This document shows, one piece after another, positions 41,816-53,994 of a DNA stretch of 64,000 bases (its first letter is position 1; each line of letters opens with the position of its first letter). The translations under genes and the position numbers were made by a program. The notes below the pieces were generated by a model. It was not told the origin of the DNA. It saw only the letters and a program-made list of their open reading frames with translations, and did not search any database. The stretch is taken from assembly GCA_963573385.1 (NCBI GenBank), contig CAUYLG010021528.1, forward strand, positions 1 to 64,000, given 5' to 3'. This stretch comes from Cacajao melanocephalus (taxonomy: Eukaryota; Chordata; Mammalia; Primates; Pitheciidae).

Positions 41816-41944
41816 CTGTGCAGCTAGTTCTGCCTGTGCCTGATTAAGCTGGGCTTGCAAAGTGCTAATTAGTTCTTCCTTCTCCTCGAGTTTATGTTTT
41901 ATCTTTTCTACTTCCATCTCTTCCTCTGTAGAACTCTTGTCATG
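41816..41944 (-). CDS. GOLGB1: GOLGB1 coding exon 4, residues 134-176; first of a duplicated exon pair
   Basis: This 129-nt phase-0 exon has acceptor TTTTCAG and donor CAG|GTAGGG. It encodes HDKSSTEEEMEVEKIKHKLE, then EKEELISTLQAQLNQAQAEL, then AAQ. It is clearly homologous to the next exon (37,026-37,151): both begin with (H/F)DKSS, share EKEELISTLQA, and end AAQ. The nucleotide likeness is strongest in the 3' half and runs across the donor site, so the pair arose by tandem exon duplication. The proteins belong to the p115-binding N-terminal region of giantin. Human transcripts are thought to vary in the use of exons in this area; I cannot see that here. Confidence 0.94.
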
Positions 41945-44009
41945 CTGAAAATGCAGGAGATAAAGTCATTATTTAAAAGAATTACAATTAACATATATTT
42001 AATATTTTCTTCTAATTTTTCATTTACAACCATTTAGTTATAATTTTATTAAACTGATGGGAGCAAGAAAAACCAGCTGATCTAACAGACATGAAATCTT
42101 AGGGTTTTCCAGTTTTTGTATGGCCAAGTAGTTCCTGTTAGACTTACCCTCCCTCACATAATACCGATAAACTGTGGAATACATTATATATTATATATAT
42201 ATATATTTTTTTTTTTTCCCTCACACCAAGCATGTGAACCCAAACTGTGGACAATATAGATAACAGCTATCTGAAAATACCGGAGAACAACAAAAAGCAA
42301 GAAGATACTGGAGGGGATGTGATAATTGGAAGAAATGGCACCGAGTTTCCCATTTTGACAGCTTTTATGCTGAGGGCAAAACCAGTCAGTGCCACGCAGG
42401 ACTAAACCTTAACAGAAAACTCACAGTCCTGTTGCCTTGAAGAATCAAGGAGAGAGTTCAGGAAACTATAACTGTTGTTAAATGACAAGCAAAACATCAG
42501 AAAAGAGCCAGTGAGGGGAAATCCAAATTTTTCAATAATCTATTTTTTTTTTCAGAAACTCTCCCTTAGACTGAGATTCTGCCTCTCTATTAAATTTACT
42601 CCCCCCAACACCCCAAACAAAGCTATTTCTGCTTATTGAAACTACAAAGAATACTTTTTTATTTTCACATAATGGTCAGTCAAGCACCTGAAGACTGCTG
42701 TCCTTTCTGCAACTACTTTCTATAGAATACCTATCTCTGTATTAAGTATATAATAGTTAAAGGGTTGCTATAACTGATTGCTGAAACTTAGAAATTATTT
42801 CTTTAACAGGGGAAGAAAACGAGCTCTAAGACACTGATTTGTTTAAGGTCTCAGAGCTAAAAAATTTAAAAACAGGGTATAAAATGGATTATTTAAAAAT
42901 CTGACATCATAGCTGAGGAGAAGCCGGAGGGAACAAAGCAATATGAGGAGAGAGGTTGGTGCTACCACAGTCAGGGGAGCAGAACTGATAGAGGAAAAAC
43001 TGAAAGGAAAAGAAGGATCAAGATGAAATCATTTGAGAAGATTGAAAGAAGCTCTTAAAATAAGCTTTGAGAACTTAAATAAGGTTATTAATTCAAAAAG
43101 ACTAATGTCCTCTGAGCATTAGCCCCTGAGAGGAAAGATGAAACAGGAACTGGATCACTAACTAGCGACCCCAAGGGCTGTGCCTAGAAAATTGATTAAA
43201 ATCTCATTTCCCAAAAACTAAGGATAAAAAGATTTCTTACACAGGGTGAAGTCTAGGTTCACTCTGTAACTACAGTATGCATGTGATATGCCTGCCTCCA
43301 TATAATCTGTACCAAATTTTCCACAAAACTGAAGTTTCTTATTCTCTAAATAGCTGACTGAATGTGAGTATGTGGAGTTTAACCACAGAGGAAAGATAAT
43401 GAAAATATGAGCATTGGGACAATATTCCTCACAGGACAGTACTTTCCTTACTCCTCCTCTTTACCTCCAGCCTTAAACTGTTTTGTTGGTTGCTGTAATA
43501 AACCTAGAGAGTCTCCCTTTTAGAGACTCCAAGGTAATTCAGCCCACATGCGTGAAGCATTAATCCACCACTATGTAACTATATGAGAACGTAGAATATT
43601 CTGTGTTAAGTCACTGAATTAAAAAATTTCCGAGCTGGAAGAAACCTCAGAGATAATCTAATTTAATCTTCTAATCAATGATGAAACTCCTCCAAAAGGT
43701 ATGTTTCTCTCCTCTTTAAATGCCTGACTTCAGTACTTATTTCTTCCTGTTAGCCTTTTTTGATTCCCTGAAAGTCTAGTCACAACTAGCATTTCATGTC
43801 CATGTTTTCTGTAAGCCTTTCATTCTCCCTGTGTATGGCCTACAATCCAGCTGAACTATAAGCTTAATAAGAAAAAACAAAACAAAATAAAAAAACATGA
43901 TTTAGTGTTGTATCATTTTAGCATCCTAAATATTTGTGGTTGGTGAAAATCTGCTCTGTTGGTAGGTTTTTTCAACTTAGGAAATATATACTATAGCCAG
44001 TTACCATAC
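41945..44009 (-). other. GOLGB1 intron 3 (2.1 kb)
   Basis: It has a short (TA)n followed by poly-T at 42,184-42,220 and a likely antisense MIR fragment at about 42,790-42,890. No Alu is seen and no gene. Confidence 0.65.
42184..42220. repeat. (TA)n followed by poly-T
   Basis: A TA tract runs directly into about 12 T. Confidence 0.9.
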
Positions 44010-44162
44010 CTTGGAAAGTTGCTCCTCTGACTGAGGTTCTGTAGGCAGAACAGTCCCTCCTTGTGCCTTCATTTCTTCTATGTGTTTATTCAAAGAAGTT
44101 AATTTGGCTTTGGCATGAAGTTTCAGCTTTTTAATTTTGTTATCAGCAGCTTTTCTTTCTTC
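44010..44162 (-). CDS. GOLGB1: GOLGB1 coding exon 3, residues 83-133
   Basis: This 153-nt exon is phase 0 on both sides, with acceptor GGGCAG and donor AAG|GTATGG. It encodes EERKAADNKIKKLKLHAKAK and onward, a strongly basic patch of about ten lysines or arginines in the first 20 residues, then a more polar linker containing TVLPTEPQSEEQ, ending LSK. The linker with a proline breaks the coiled coil. The match to giantin is clear. Like its neighbours it is frame-neutral if skipped. Confidence 0.95.
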
Positions 44163-44251
44163 CTGCCCAAGAACAATGATGGTAAATACGTAAACGTTTA
44201 TTCACCTCTTATCTACCACATACCGAAAGTTATTTTTGTTACTATTACTTT

Positions 44252-44540
44252 TAGAGACAGGGGCTCTCTGTCACCAGGGCTGGAGTGCAGTGGCACAATC
44301 ACAACTCACTTCATCCTCAAACTCCTGGACTTAAGTGATCCTCCTATCTCAGCCTCCAGAATAACTGGGACTATAGGTGCCCACCACCATCCCCAGCTAA
44401 TTTTTTTAAATTATTTTTTTGTGGAGACAGGGTCTCACTATGTTGCCCAGGCTGATCTCAAACTCCTGGCCTCAAGCAGTCCTCCCATCTCAGCTTCCCC
44501 AAATGCTGAGATTACAGGTGTGCACTACCATGCCCAACCC
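44252..44540 (-). repeat. Old Alu (J-like), antisense
   Basis: A diverged Alu that fills most of the 523-nt intron between coding exons 2 and 3. It has the same direction as the gene. Confidence 0.9.
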
Positions 44541-44685
44541 AAAAGTTATTTTCTAGGCATAAGGATACAGTAGCAGGGAAATAATCAGATTCTCTAATAA
44601 TCTGAGTGAAGACAAAAACAAAGTGAGTAGTGTATCACCTATCCTTTATCAAACGCTCCACAAGAAAGGATAAAAACAATAGTAC

Positions 44686-44838
44686 CTGTAGAGCTTCATC
44701 TTTCTGCTGCAGTTGAACATCCTTCTGTCTAATAACATCTTTTAGCTCCACCACCAATTGCTCTGCATAAGCCAGGCGCTCCTGAACATCTTCTTGTGTA
44801 GTATTATTAAATTCCATGTCAGATTCTTGGTGTAATTC
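44686..44838 (-). CDS. GOLGB1: GOLGB1 coding exon 2, residues 32-82
   Basis: This is a 153-nt exon, phase 0 at both ends, with acceptor ATTAG and donor CAG|GTACTA. It encodes 51 residues from ELHQESDMEF to QQKDEALQ. The coiled coil starts here: from about residue 45 hydrophobic residues alternate in heptads. The intron after it is only 523 nt and most of it is an Alu (44,252-44,540). The protein sequence matches giantin. The length is a multiple of three, so skipping the exon would keep the frame. Confidence 0.95.
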
Positions 44839-45686
44839 CTAATATTTAGACAAGAAGTTGCCAATGCACCCGGAAAAAGTTATTAGCTTCCCAACAGGAG
44901 TTTCTTCATTCCAACTTCTTATATTTTACCCAATTCATATTCTTGTTAACTTAAGAATCTAACTCTGATCCAATAATAATCATTATCATAGCCATTACAA
45001 TGTATTAAGTGTTTTATAAATGGTAAGCATTTTACAAACATTATTTCATTTAAGGTATTATTATCCTAATTTTACCAAAGAGAAAAATAAAGGGAAGCAA
45101 AGATCTTAAACCAGTAAGGGTAAAGGCCAAAATTTAAAATGAAGAGAGTAGTTAAACAAAACTCTCTTAACCACTAAGTATTACTTCTTTTCAGAAAACT
45201 AAGAACTTTTTTAAATTCCTTATGTGGCCTTCAGAAAATATAATACATATTGCCAATCTGTGTCATCTTACAAAGAAAATACAATACAAACTATAAGAGA
45301 AGTGGTAAATGAAATTATAAAAGCAAACAGATATTTTGAAACCCAAAAGTTGTTCTAGTTCCCCCATTTGTCACTTAGACCTTTCCTGTGGAACAGGAAT
45401 AGCCAAGGATGAGAAGAAAGGACTTTAAAAATTTGGCACTAAACAAGGCCCAGGGAGACAAATGAGAAACGCTTTCAAATTATATCCAGGACTTGTTTCC
45501 CACCACTGTGGCTTTTAAGCTAAAAACTTACAAGAGAAAGATCACTTATAAAATTTCATATTTTTATTAATCCTCGCTTCACCTAGCACCAGGAAGCCTT
45601 CTCACACCCTTCTATCTTAAATTATTTTCCTTAGAAGAACACGGAACATATGTCTTACCAGTTTAAATCAGAACAGAGCTACTCAC
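44839..45686 (-). other. GOLGB1 intron 1 between first two coding exons (848 nt)
   Basis: It contains an antisense MIR at about 44,990-45,180 (paired with the phrase TCTCTTAACCACTAAGTA at its end). The rest shows nothing recognised. Confidence 0.65.
44990..45180 (-). repeat. MIR, antisense
   Basis: TATTAAGTGTTTTATAAATG, the ATTTCATTTAAGG phrase and CTCTCTTAACCACTAAG give the reversed MIR order. Confidence 0.65.
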
Positions 45687-45781
45687 AGGGTCTAAGGGAG
45701 CCCTCATATTCTGATCAGTGTCATCTCCTGATAATTCATGCAAAACAACATTTGCTAACCCTGATAATCGGCTCAGCATTT
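45687..45781 (-). CDS. GOLGB1: GOLGB1 first coding exon, residues 1-31
   Basis: The exon starts after a pyrimidine-rich acceptor ending in CTACAG and has only two untranslated bases (AA) before the ATG at 45,779-45,777. It encodes 31 residues beginning MLSRLSGLANVV and ends LDP at a GTGAGT donor, in phase 0. This matches the known start of giantin. No other in-frame ATG lies closer to the acceptor. The N-terminal ~450 residues of giantin are known to bind the tether p115; this exon opens that region. Translation starts essentially at the splice junction, so all of the rest of the 5' UTR comes from one or more upstream exons. Confidence 0.95.
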
Positions 45782-46162
45782 CTGTAGGAAAAGAAGGGGG
45801 AAAAAAAAACTAAGAATCAGCAAAATGAACTCAGGCTTCTCCTATGTTGGTAACCATATCATCCATGAATGAAAAAAGAAAACCATACAGGTAATTTGTA
45901 TTTGACACAGTCTGCAGCACAAGGATGTCTTCAAAAAGGCATTTGAGTACTTACAGTGTACTCACACACTGTTCTTTTCAGTGGCAATTATACAGAGCTT
46001 ATCACCATCACTAACATCATTTCTAAAATAAAATACAGGTACCTAATTGCTAAACATTAATACAGTGTTAAATACAAATATATAATTGTTAAATACACCT
46101 TAAAGGTGATTTTTATCTTTAATGCCCTTCTTTCATAGTAGTTTCACTTGCAAACATGAATT

Positions 46163-46318
46163 TTTTTTTTTTCGTCTTTTTTTTGAGACAGGGTCTTCCT
46201 CTATCATGCAGGCTGGAGTACAGGGGCACAATCTCAGCTGACTGCAACCTCTGCTTCCTGGGCTCAAGTGATCCTCCCACCTCAGCCTTCTGAGTAGCTG
46301 AGACTACAGGCACATGCC
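46163..46318 (-). repeat. Alu right-arm fragment with 12-bp target duplication
   Basis: Antisense Alu piece flanked by AAACATGAATTT at 46,151-46,162 and 46,319-46,330. Confidence 0.93.
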
Positions 46319-46539
46319 CAAACATGAATTTCTTATTTTTTCTTCCTCTGCCAGACTGTTATTCTCTCCCACTTGCTCAAATAAACTCCATGATTCTGCA
46401 ACATTTTTCTTTTTATGTTACCCATGAACCCCATTCTTTCAGAAAGATTTCTTGATAAACCACATGGTTTTGCTAAAATTTAAATATAAACACTGTTCAA
46501 AATGTACAGCATTAAATGCATATATTAAAAAAGGATAGA

Positions 46540-49335
46540 AATTATAACCTATGCTGCTTCTGTAGAAAATTAGAAAAAGAAGAACAAATTAAAACCAGTA
46601 TAAGCAGGAAAAGAAAAATAAAAATCAGAGTAGAAATTAATAAAAATTGAAAAATAGAGAATAGCAATAAAATCAAAAGCTGATTATCTGAAAAGATCAG
46701 TAAAATTGATAAAGCTCTAGTCAGGCTGACCAAAAAAATAAATAAATAAATACAGAAGACACAAATTACTGGCATCATAAATGAAAGAGGAAACATCATT
46801 AGTGATCTAACATACATTAAAAGATAAACACTATAAATAGCCCTATATTTCTAAGTTCATCAATGTAGATAAAACGGGTCAGTTCACTGAAAGATACAAG
46901 CTACCAAAACTCAAGAACAAAAGAGAACCTGAATATACATGAGTAGATGTGTGTGGATACACGTATGTGTGCATACACATATATAGATACACATATAAAT
47001 ATGAAACTGAATTCATACATTTAAAACCTTCTAAGAAAGAAAACTCCAGATCAAGGTGGCTTCATTAGCAAGTACCAACAAACATTTAAGGAATAACACA
47101 AATTTTATAAAATCTGTGCCAGAAGATAAAAAAGGAGGGAACACCTTCTAACTTATTTTATCAGACCAGCATTCCCCTAATACTAAAAGCAGACAAAGGT
47201 ATTACAAGAAAACTATGGACCAATGTTCCTCATGGTCACAGTCAACAAAATATTCAAAATGTTCCACAAAATATTAGCTAATTAAATCCAGTAATATATA
47301 AAAAGATAATATATCACAACCAAATGGGGTTCCAGAAATGTAAGGCTAATTCAAAATTGAAAATCAATGTAATTCACTATATTAATAGGCTGAATAAGGA
47401 AAACCATATAATGTCAATAAATTCCAAAAAAGCATTTAACACATTTCAATATCTATTCATGATTATGAATTCACAACGAGAATAATTCATTCTCAGCAAA
47501 CTTAGAAGTAAATTTCCTTAACCTAATAAATGGCATCTTAAAAAAATTTATAGCCAATATCATAATTAATGGTGAGAAACTAAATGTTCTCACCATATCA
47601 TTAACAAAGCAAAGATGTTGTCTCTTACTACTTCTATCTAACACTATACTGGAAGTCCAGCCAGTGCAACAAGCAAGAAAAAGGAAAGATATATGAACTG
47701 GAAAGGAAGGAATAAAACTAACTCAACCAGCAAAATGACTGTCCATGCAGACTTTCCTTAAAAAGCAACTCCTAGAGTAAATGAATTTAGCAAGGTTGCA
47801 GGATACAAAGTCACTTTATAAAAGTCAACTGCATTCCCATTACAATGAACAAGAGGAATTTAAAACTAGTAAACTAGTAAGTATACCATTTACAAAACAG
47901 CACTGAAAAAAAAGAGCAGGACTTGGGTAGACAGCTAACAAAGTATGTGCAGAATTTGCTGAATGCTGAAAATCACTGAAAAACTGAGGAAGAAATCAAA
48001 AATCTAAATAAATGTGGAAATAAACCATATACGTGCATTTGAATTCTATAAAGTATCAATTCTCCCTATTTTGATCTATAAAATTACTGCAATTTCAATC
48101 TTAATCCCAGCAAGCTTTCAGTAAACATCAACAAGCTGACTCTAAAAATATGAAAAGGCAAGGAATGTGGAATTTACTAACTACAATTACAAGACAGTGC
48201 AGCACTGGTAAAAGTATAGACACACACAACAATGGAACAAAATGGAGAGCCTAGAAACGACACACACAAATTGAGTCAACTGATTTTTGACATAGGTACA
48301 AATGCAATTAAGTTGAGAAAGGACAATGTTTTCAACAAATGTTTATGGAACAACTGGACATCTGCAAAAGCGTGAACCTTGACATACAACTTGTACCTTA
48401 TACAAAGCACATCTCAAAATGGATCAGAGATCTAAACTTAAATTGTAAAGCATTTGCAAATAAACACAGAAGAAAATTTTTGTGATGCTGAATTTGGCAA
48501 TGAGCTTTTAGACACCAAAAAAGCACAATACATTATAAAAAATATTGATTAAAAATTTATCACAACATAAAACTTTTGCTCTGTGAAGACAATGTTAAGA
48601 AAATGAAAAGACAAGTCATTGAAACCAGGCGTGGTGGCTCACACCTGTAATCCCAGCACTTTGGGAGGTTGAGGCAAGCAGATCAGTTGAGGCCAGGAGT
48701 TCAAGACCAGCCTGGGCAACATGGCAAAACCCCACCTCTACTAAAAATACAAAAATTAGCTGAGTGTGGTGGCACATACCAGCTACTCAGCTACTCAGGA
48801 GGCTGAGGCACAAGAATCACTTGAACCTGTGAGGCAGAGATTGCAGTGAGCAGAGATCATGCCAGTGCACTCCAGCCTGGGCAACAGAGCGAGACTCTGT
48901 CTCAAAAAAAAAAAAAAAAAGAAAGAAAAAAGACAAATTATAGATTAGAAGAAAATATTTGCAAATAGCATACCCAGTAAATAACTTGTATCCAGAATAT
49001 AAACAGTAAAAAATCTTAAAACTCAACATCAATAAAGTAAAACACCTGATAAAGAAATGTACAAAAGCTGTGAATAGACACTTCACCAAAGAAGATATAT
49101 GGATGGTAAATAAATATATGAAAAGATTAAGTTAATCTGGCATGAGGAAAATACTCATTAAAAGCAAAATGAAATACCACTACCTACCTATTAGAATTGC
49201 TAAAATATGTACTTTTCAATGCTGGCAAGGATATAGAGCAAAAGGAACTTTCAATGCATGCAGATTAGAATACAAAATGGTACAGCTACTTTGGAAAACT
49301 GTTTGACAGTTTCTTTAAAAGTTAAACGTACATTT
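46540..49335 (+). repeat. Old L1, sense plus, split by an Alu
   Basis: ORF2-like sequence from AAAGCTGATTATCTGAAAAG to ATGGTACAGCTACTTTGGAA. Frames are broken. It stops short of the 3' UTR. Confidence 0.75.
48622..48933 (+). repeat. Alu within the L1
   Basis: A full Alu from CCAGGCGTGGTGGCTCACAC to an A tail of about 20 nt. Confidence 0.92.
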
Positions 49336-50229
49336 TAACTTTTAAGTTAAACTTTTCTTTAAAAGTTAAACGTAATCCTCCCAAGTTGTATGTAAATCTA
49401 AAGTTATTCTAAAATCAATCCACTTTTATAACCACTGTGTAGGCTACATATTCGGATCAGTGTCACCTGCTAGTCCAGAAAGTCCATGAAAGTGAGAACC
49501 ACATTAATGCTTTAAGAGGAAAAATCAACACAGAATTGGACTGTGCAGAGCATTAGTTTACATGATTATGCCTAATTTTACTTTTCGTGATAAAACGTTA
49601 TTTGGCTTTTAAAACTCTCAGCAGGAAGAAATATAAAAACTGTTGTACAAATAAACACTTAAATGAAACTAGGCTCTGCTATGGTTTTCTTCTACTGGGG
49701 ATAATAATAGTGTTTATGGCAGCCATGGTTCTTAAGAAAGAAGTGATGAGAGATTTCTGTTTTTTTAAATAGGTTGTCTTGTGTAATCTAAGCAGCACAT
49801 CACTTGGAAAAGATGTGTGAGACAGAAAAAGAAAAAGAGGACCATTCCCTAGGAAGGCAATGCAGGATCATATATAACTTCATATCTAAATACTGGAAGG
49901 GCAACCCAGTGTCATACATAAGTACACAGAACCATATATAACTATTTATTCAAGGTATGAGACCCACAGCTATAGTCAGGTTAAAAAACAAAATCACAAT
50001 TCAGCAGTACAATCTGCTAAACAGAAAGTTTAGCAGATTCTAAACTTTCTTTTCAACTTTAGAGATGTTACTTTCTTCCATAACTTTTAATGAAGGAAAT
50101 GAATATCATCACCAAAGAGTTCCTTAGACACATAGATTTCTACTAATCAAAGAAAATCATAATGGAACCTAATTTATCAAACAGAATCACCTTATCTTCA
50201 GATTTTTCAGACCACTTTGGGAACAAACA

Positions 50230-51590
50230 AAGAAAACAAAATAACCAACTGATGGGATTCTGAGAAGACGGCAGTAGCAGGCGGACCCCATCGATTCTGT
50301 ATCTTCCTTTATTCCCACATAAAAACAGACAAAGCAAGTTGATCACAAGAGATCCATGACAGCCTTTACCAAAAAACTACTTAACAAAGTTTCCTACAAA
50401 CCCCAAAATAAACACTGATATAAACAAACCACCAACAGTCACAAGATCTGGGTGTCACTGGTGTTTAAGTGGGAGGAAATTGGGGGGAGCCAGAGAAGCG
50501 CAGCACCAAGAGGACCTCAAAGGGTCTTCCCATTCCAGTAACAGGTACCTGCCAGCGGCCTACAAGGGCTGAAAGAGCTGAGGCAGTCTGGACCTCTATG
50601 AATTCTCAAAACTGAAGAGTTGGGGCTCTCTTGCAGGATAGGGTCCCACACTGTGGAGAATCTACTGAGAGGAGAATTAAAATTTAGTGACTAAGGAAAC
50701 AGAAGGTCCAGATAAAGAGCAGGTGAAAGTGGCAAGGAAAGAAAGCCAGGAAATCTGAGAAATCCAGTTGCCATATAGTTGAACAATCTCTAAAAACAGC
50801 ACAAGAGGAAACCTTATCAAGTTAGAAAAGATTTATAAAATAAATCTCTTTCTAAAAGTTCAGCAACAGTAAATTCACATTAAAAATAAACTACTGAGGC
50901 TGGGCGTGCTGGCTCATCCTGTAATACTAGCACTTTGGGAGGATGAGGTGGGTGGATCACTTGAGCCTAGCAGTTCAAGACCAGCCTGAGCAATAGAGCA
51001 AGATCCCATCTCTATGAATTTTTTTTTTAAATTAGCCAGGCATGGTGGCACATGCGTGTAGGCCCAGCTATTCAGGAGGCTGAGGCAGGAAGATTCATTG
51101 AGCCCAAGAGGTGGAGGCTGCAGTGAGCCATAATCACACCCCTACAACTCCAGCCTGGATGACAGAGACCCTGTCACCCTGTCTCTTAAAAAAAAAAAAA
51201 AAAAAAGGCAACTGAAGAGTATCACAATTCAGACACAGCATTACTAGAAGAAAGAGGAAAATGATCATGATAACATCCTGATAGAAAATGGAAGCATTTC
51301 AGAGAGCCACGCTCATAAAAACAGTTCAAAACTACAACAGCCTAAATGTACTAAAGGAACTAAAAGGCACTAAAAATGACATAAGATGTGAAAAAATAAA
51401 CACCAGAAATAGAAAAACCCAGATATAAAGTGGAAACAAGAAGTGACTGGAAAATTTAAAATATCATTTTGGAAATGAAGATGAAACTAGAAGAAACAGG
51501 AAAATGAGTAAATATAACAAACCATGCTGTTAAAAAGAACAAAGTTGAAACAAAGGATAATTTTAAAAATCAAAAAGAAATGAACTAAAA
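50230..51590 (+). repeat. Probable old L1 5' region, split by an Alu
   Basis: The sequence is like the L1 5' region by style. Around 50,730-50,830 it is about 70% like 38,478-38,590 (shared AGAAAGCCAGGAAATCT and AGAAATCCAG), so both belong to one dispersed family. Confidence 0.45.
50898..51206 (+). repeat. Alu
   Basis: A full Alu from GGCTGGGCGTGCTGGCTCAT to an 18-A tail. Confidence 0.92.
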
Positions 51591-52110
51591 ACCAGACATG
51601 CAACTACCTTATGACCCTGAATTCCACTCCTCAGCATTTATCCTAGAGAAATGACAACTTAAGTTCACACAAAAATCTATACGTAAACATTCATAGCAGC
51701 TTTATTTGTATTAATAGATGGCTAAACAAACTGGTATACAAGGAAATGGTTAAACAAAATGGTATATACATCCCATGGAATACTTCTCAACCTACTGACA
51801 GACCCAACAACTTAGATGAATCTCCAGAAAACTACATTGAATGAAACAAAGCCAATCCCAAAAGGTTACATACTATACAATTCCATACTTCTATAACATG
51901 TTTGAAATCACAAAATTTTAGAAATGGAGGGAAGGTTAGTGGTTGCCAGTGTTTAGAGAAGGGTTGGGGTGGGAAGTGGCTGTGGTCATAACAAGGCAAC
52001 ACAAGGGATCCTTGTGGTGTTGGAACTGTTCAATATCTTGACTGTGGCAGTGGATACAGGAAGCTACACAGGTGATATAATACTACAGAACTTAATAATG
52101 CATACACAAG
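51590..52110 (+). repeat. L1 3' end (old)
   Basis: ACCTTATGACCCTGAATTCC and GAATCTCCAGAAAACTACAT are old L1 3' end text, running to about 52,110. Confidence 0.65.
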
Positions 52111-52111
52111 A

Positions 52112-52280
52112 CTGCATTCTAGCCTGGGCAATAGAATAAGAATCCCGTTCTCTCTCCCTCTTTCTCTTCCTCTTTCTCTCTCTCGTACATTCTTTTTTTT
52201 CTTTCTTTCACTCTCACTTTTTCCTCTCTTTTTCTTTCTTTCAAAAAATAAATAAACAAATAAAATAAAAAAAAAAAGAA
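52112..52280. repeat. Alu tail remnant with polypyrimidine tract
   Basis: A short Alu end (GCATTCTAGCCTGGGCAATA) is followed by about 90 nt of C and T (52,144-52,240) and then an A-rich tail. Confidence 0.75.
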
Positions 52281-53994
52281 ATTCTGGATCTTGTGTCTTT
52301 GCTCTTGAACATGTGCAATACTACTTCTTTACCAAAACTCAATATGGTAATTTGTATATATTTAATAGTACTACTATGACTATTCTATCTTTACCCAGTC
52401 TTATTTCAAAAATATAGTCCATTAATTTATTAAATCAACAAATATTTATGAAGGCATTTTATATTCTGAGTACTTCATTTTTGCTTAAGATTCTGCACTA
52501 AACCAGGGTCTCAGCCATCATAGATCTTATAGTCATGAAAGATCATATTGCTACAAAATGTAACTTACAAGTACACTTTACTCATTTATAGCAGGCATCA
52601 ATCTCCAAATTACATCTTCAGTCACAATTTTTAATGACTAATGCAAACGTGTAGCAGTGTTGATTATTTTAGTGCACTGATTCATCCTTTTGGACTTGTT
52701 ACTGACAAGCAGCATTATAAGGAAAATGAATTTCAGTAAGAGCTGAGTGGTTGGAAAATTTTAACAAATGACTTTAGACAAATGATTTCCTTGTTTATCA
52801 GGGTACATGTATCACAATCCAAATGAGTTAGAAATTCTTACATTACAGGAGGGAATACTTTTAGGCCCAGAAGCAAGCCTTTGATGCAACAACTCTTGAC
52901 ATTTGAATTCATCATGTTATAACAGTTTGGAAAATAGCTGCTTACCTATAAAAGTTCAATTTATACTTTTATCCATTCACATTAATTGAGTCATGTGAAT
53001 CTGTTTATCATATTTCCAGTGCAGAACTTCAAATAAGCTACTATTTTTTTCTCCTCATTTAACATTTATATTTGAATGTTTTATATGCATTTCTTAAAAT
53101 GGCATTAAATGAAATGCAGAAATACTGGTAACTAAAAACAGTTGTCCTTCTGAGATACAGGAGGTGAAGGATTCAAACCATGAGGATGCTACTTTGCACC
53201 CATTAAATGTTCAACATTCAGTAGCTGTTTAATCTCACCAATGTAGCTAATGGCCAGTTCTTCCTAGAATAGCTTTCAAAATGTCCATTATACCATTTTT
53301 CTGTGGTCTTCTGTACTACGGTTCTCTCTAACGTGACAACCAATTGAATAGTGTCCAGTTAAGGCAACAAACATATATTAAATATTTTCAAAAAATATGC
53401 TAACATTTTTTACACATTTTAAAAATAACATTAATATTAAAATATACTAAATAAATGTATAATCACATGCCCTAACTTTCCATTTTTTTAGATCTCATAT
53501 TCACATAAAAGTACTTGTTTGTACAGTGAGTTGGTCTCTCACTTTGCAACTCTTATATTTTCTACTAATTGCTTTCATTTATTTCTTTTTCCCTTTTATT
53601 TATCCTAATGTTTCTTGGTTTGCATGGGGCAGTTTTAAAGTTTACAAGGCTTTTACTTCAGCCTGTTCTCAACTGATACTTAGAATATAGATTATAATTG
53701 CTTGACATCATTGTCATATTTGCCAGTGGTGATATCAGGTAGCATTGCCTCACTAACAAACTGAATGCTTAAAGGAGATAGTGTGGGAAAACAAATGTAC
53801 TTTGTTATCGAGTGGCAACAAGCAGGTAAGGTAATATATAATAAGTGTTACATATTTTATTTCAAGTCATCAGATGACAGTGTCTCTGCTATTTTCAAAG
53901 GAGATGATAGAAAATATATATCTAAGGTATCTGCCTAAATTAAAAATATATTCATGAACATATATACGTATATATATGTTTATATATATATTCA

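Noticed and set aside
44115..44573. 152-codon plus-strand open frame
   Set aside because: Most of it is translated Alu, and it overlaps giantin exon 3 on the other strand.
46540..49335. A functional L1 with ORF2
   Set aside because: Stops and frameshifts throughout, and the 5' end and 3' UTR are missing.
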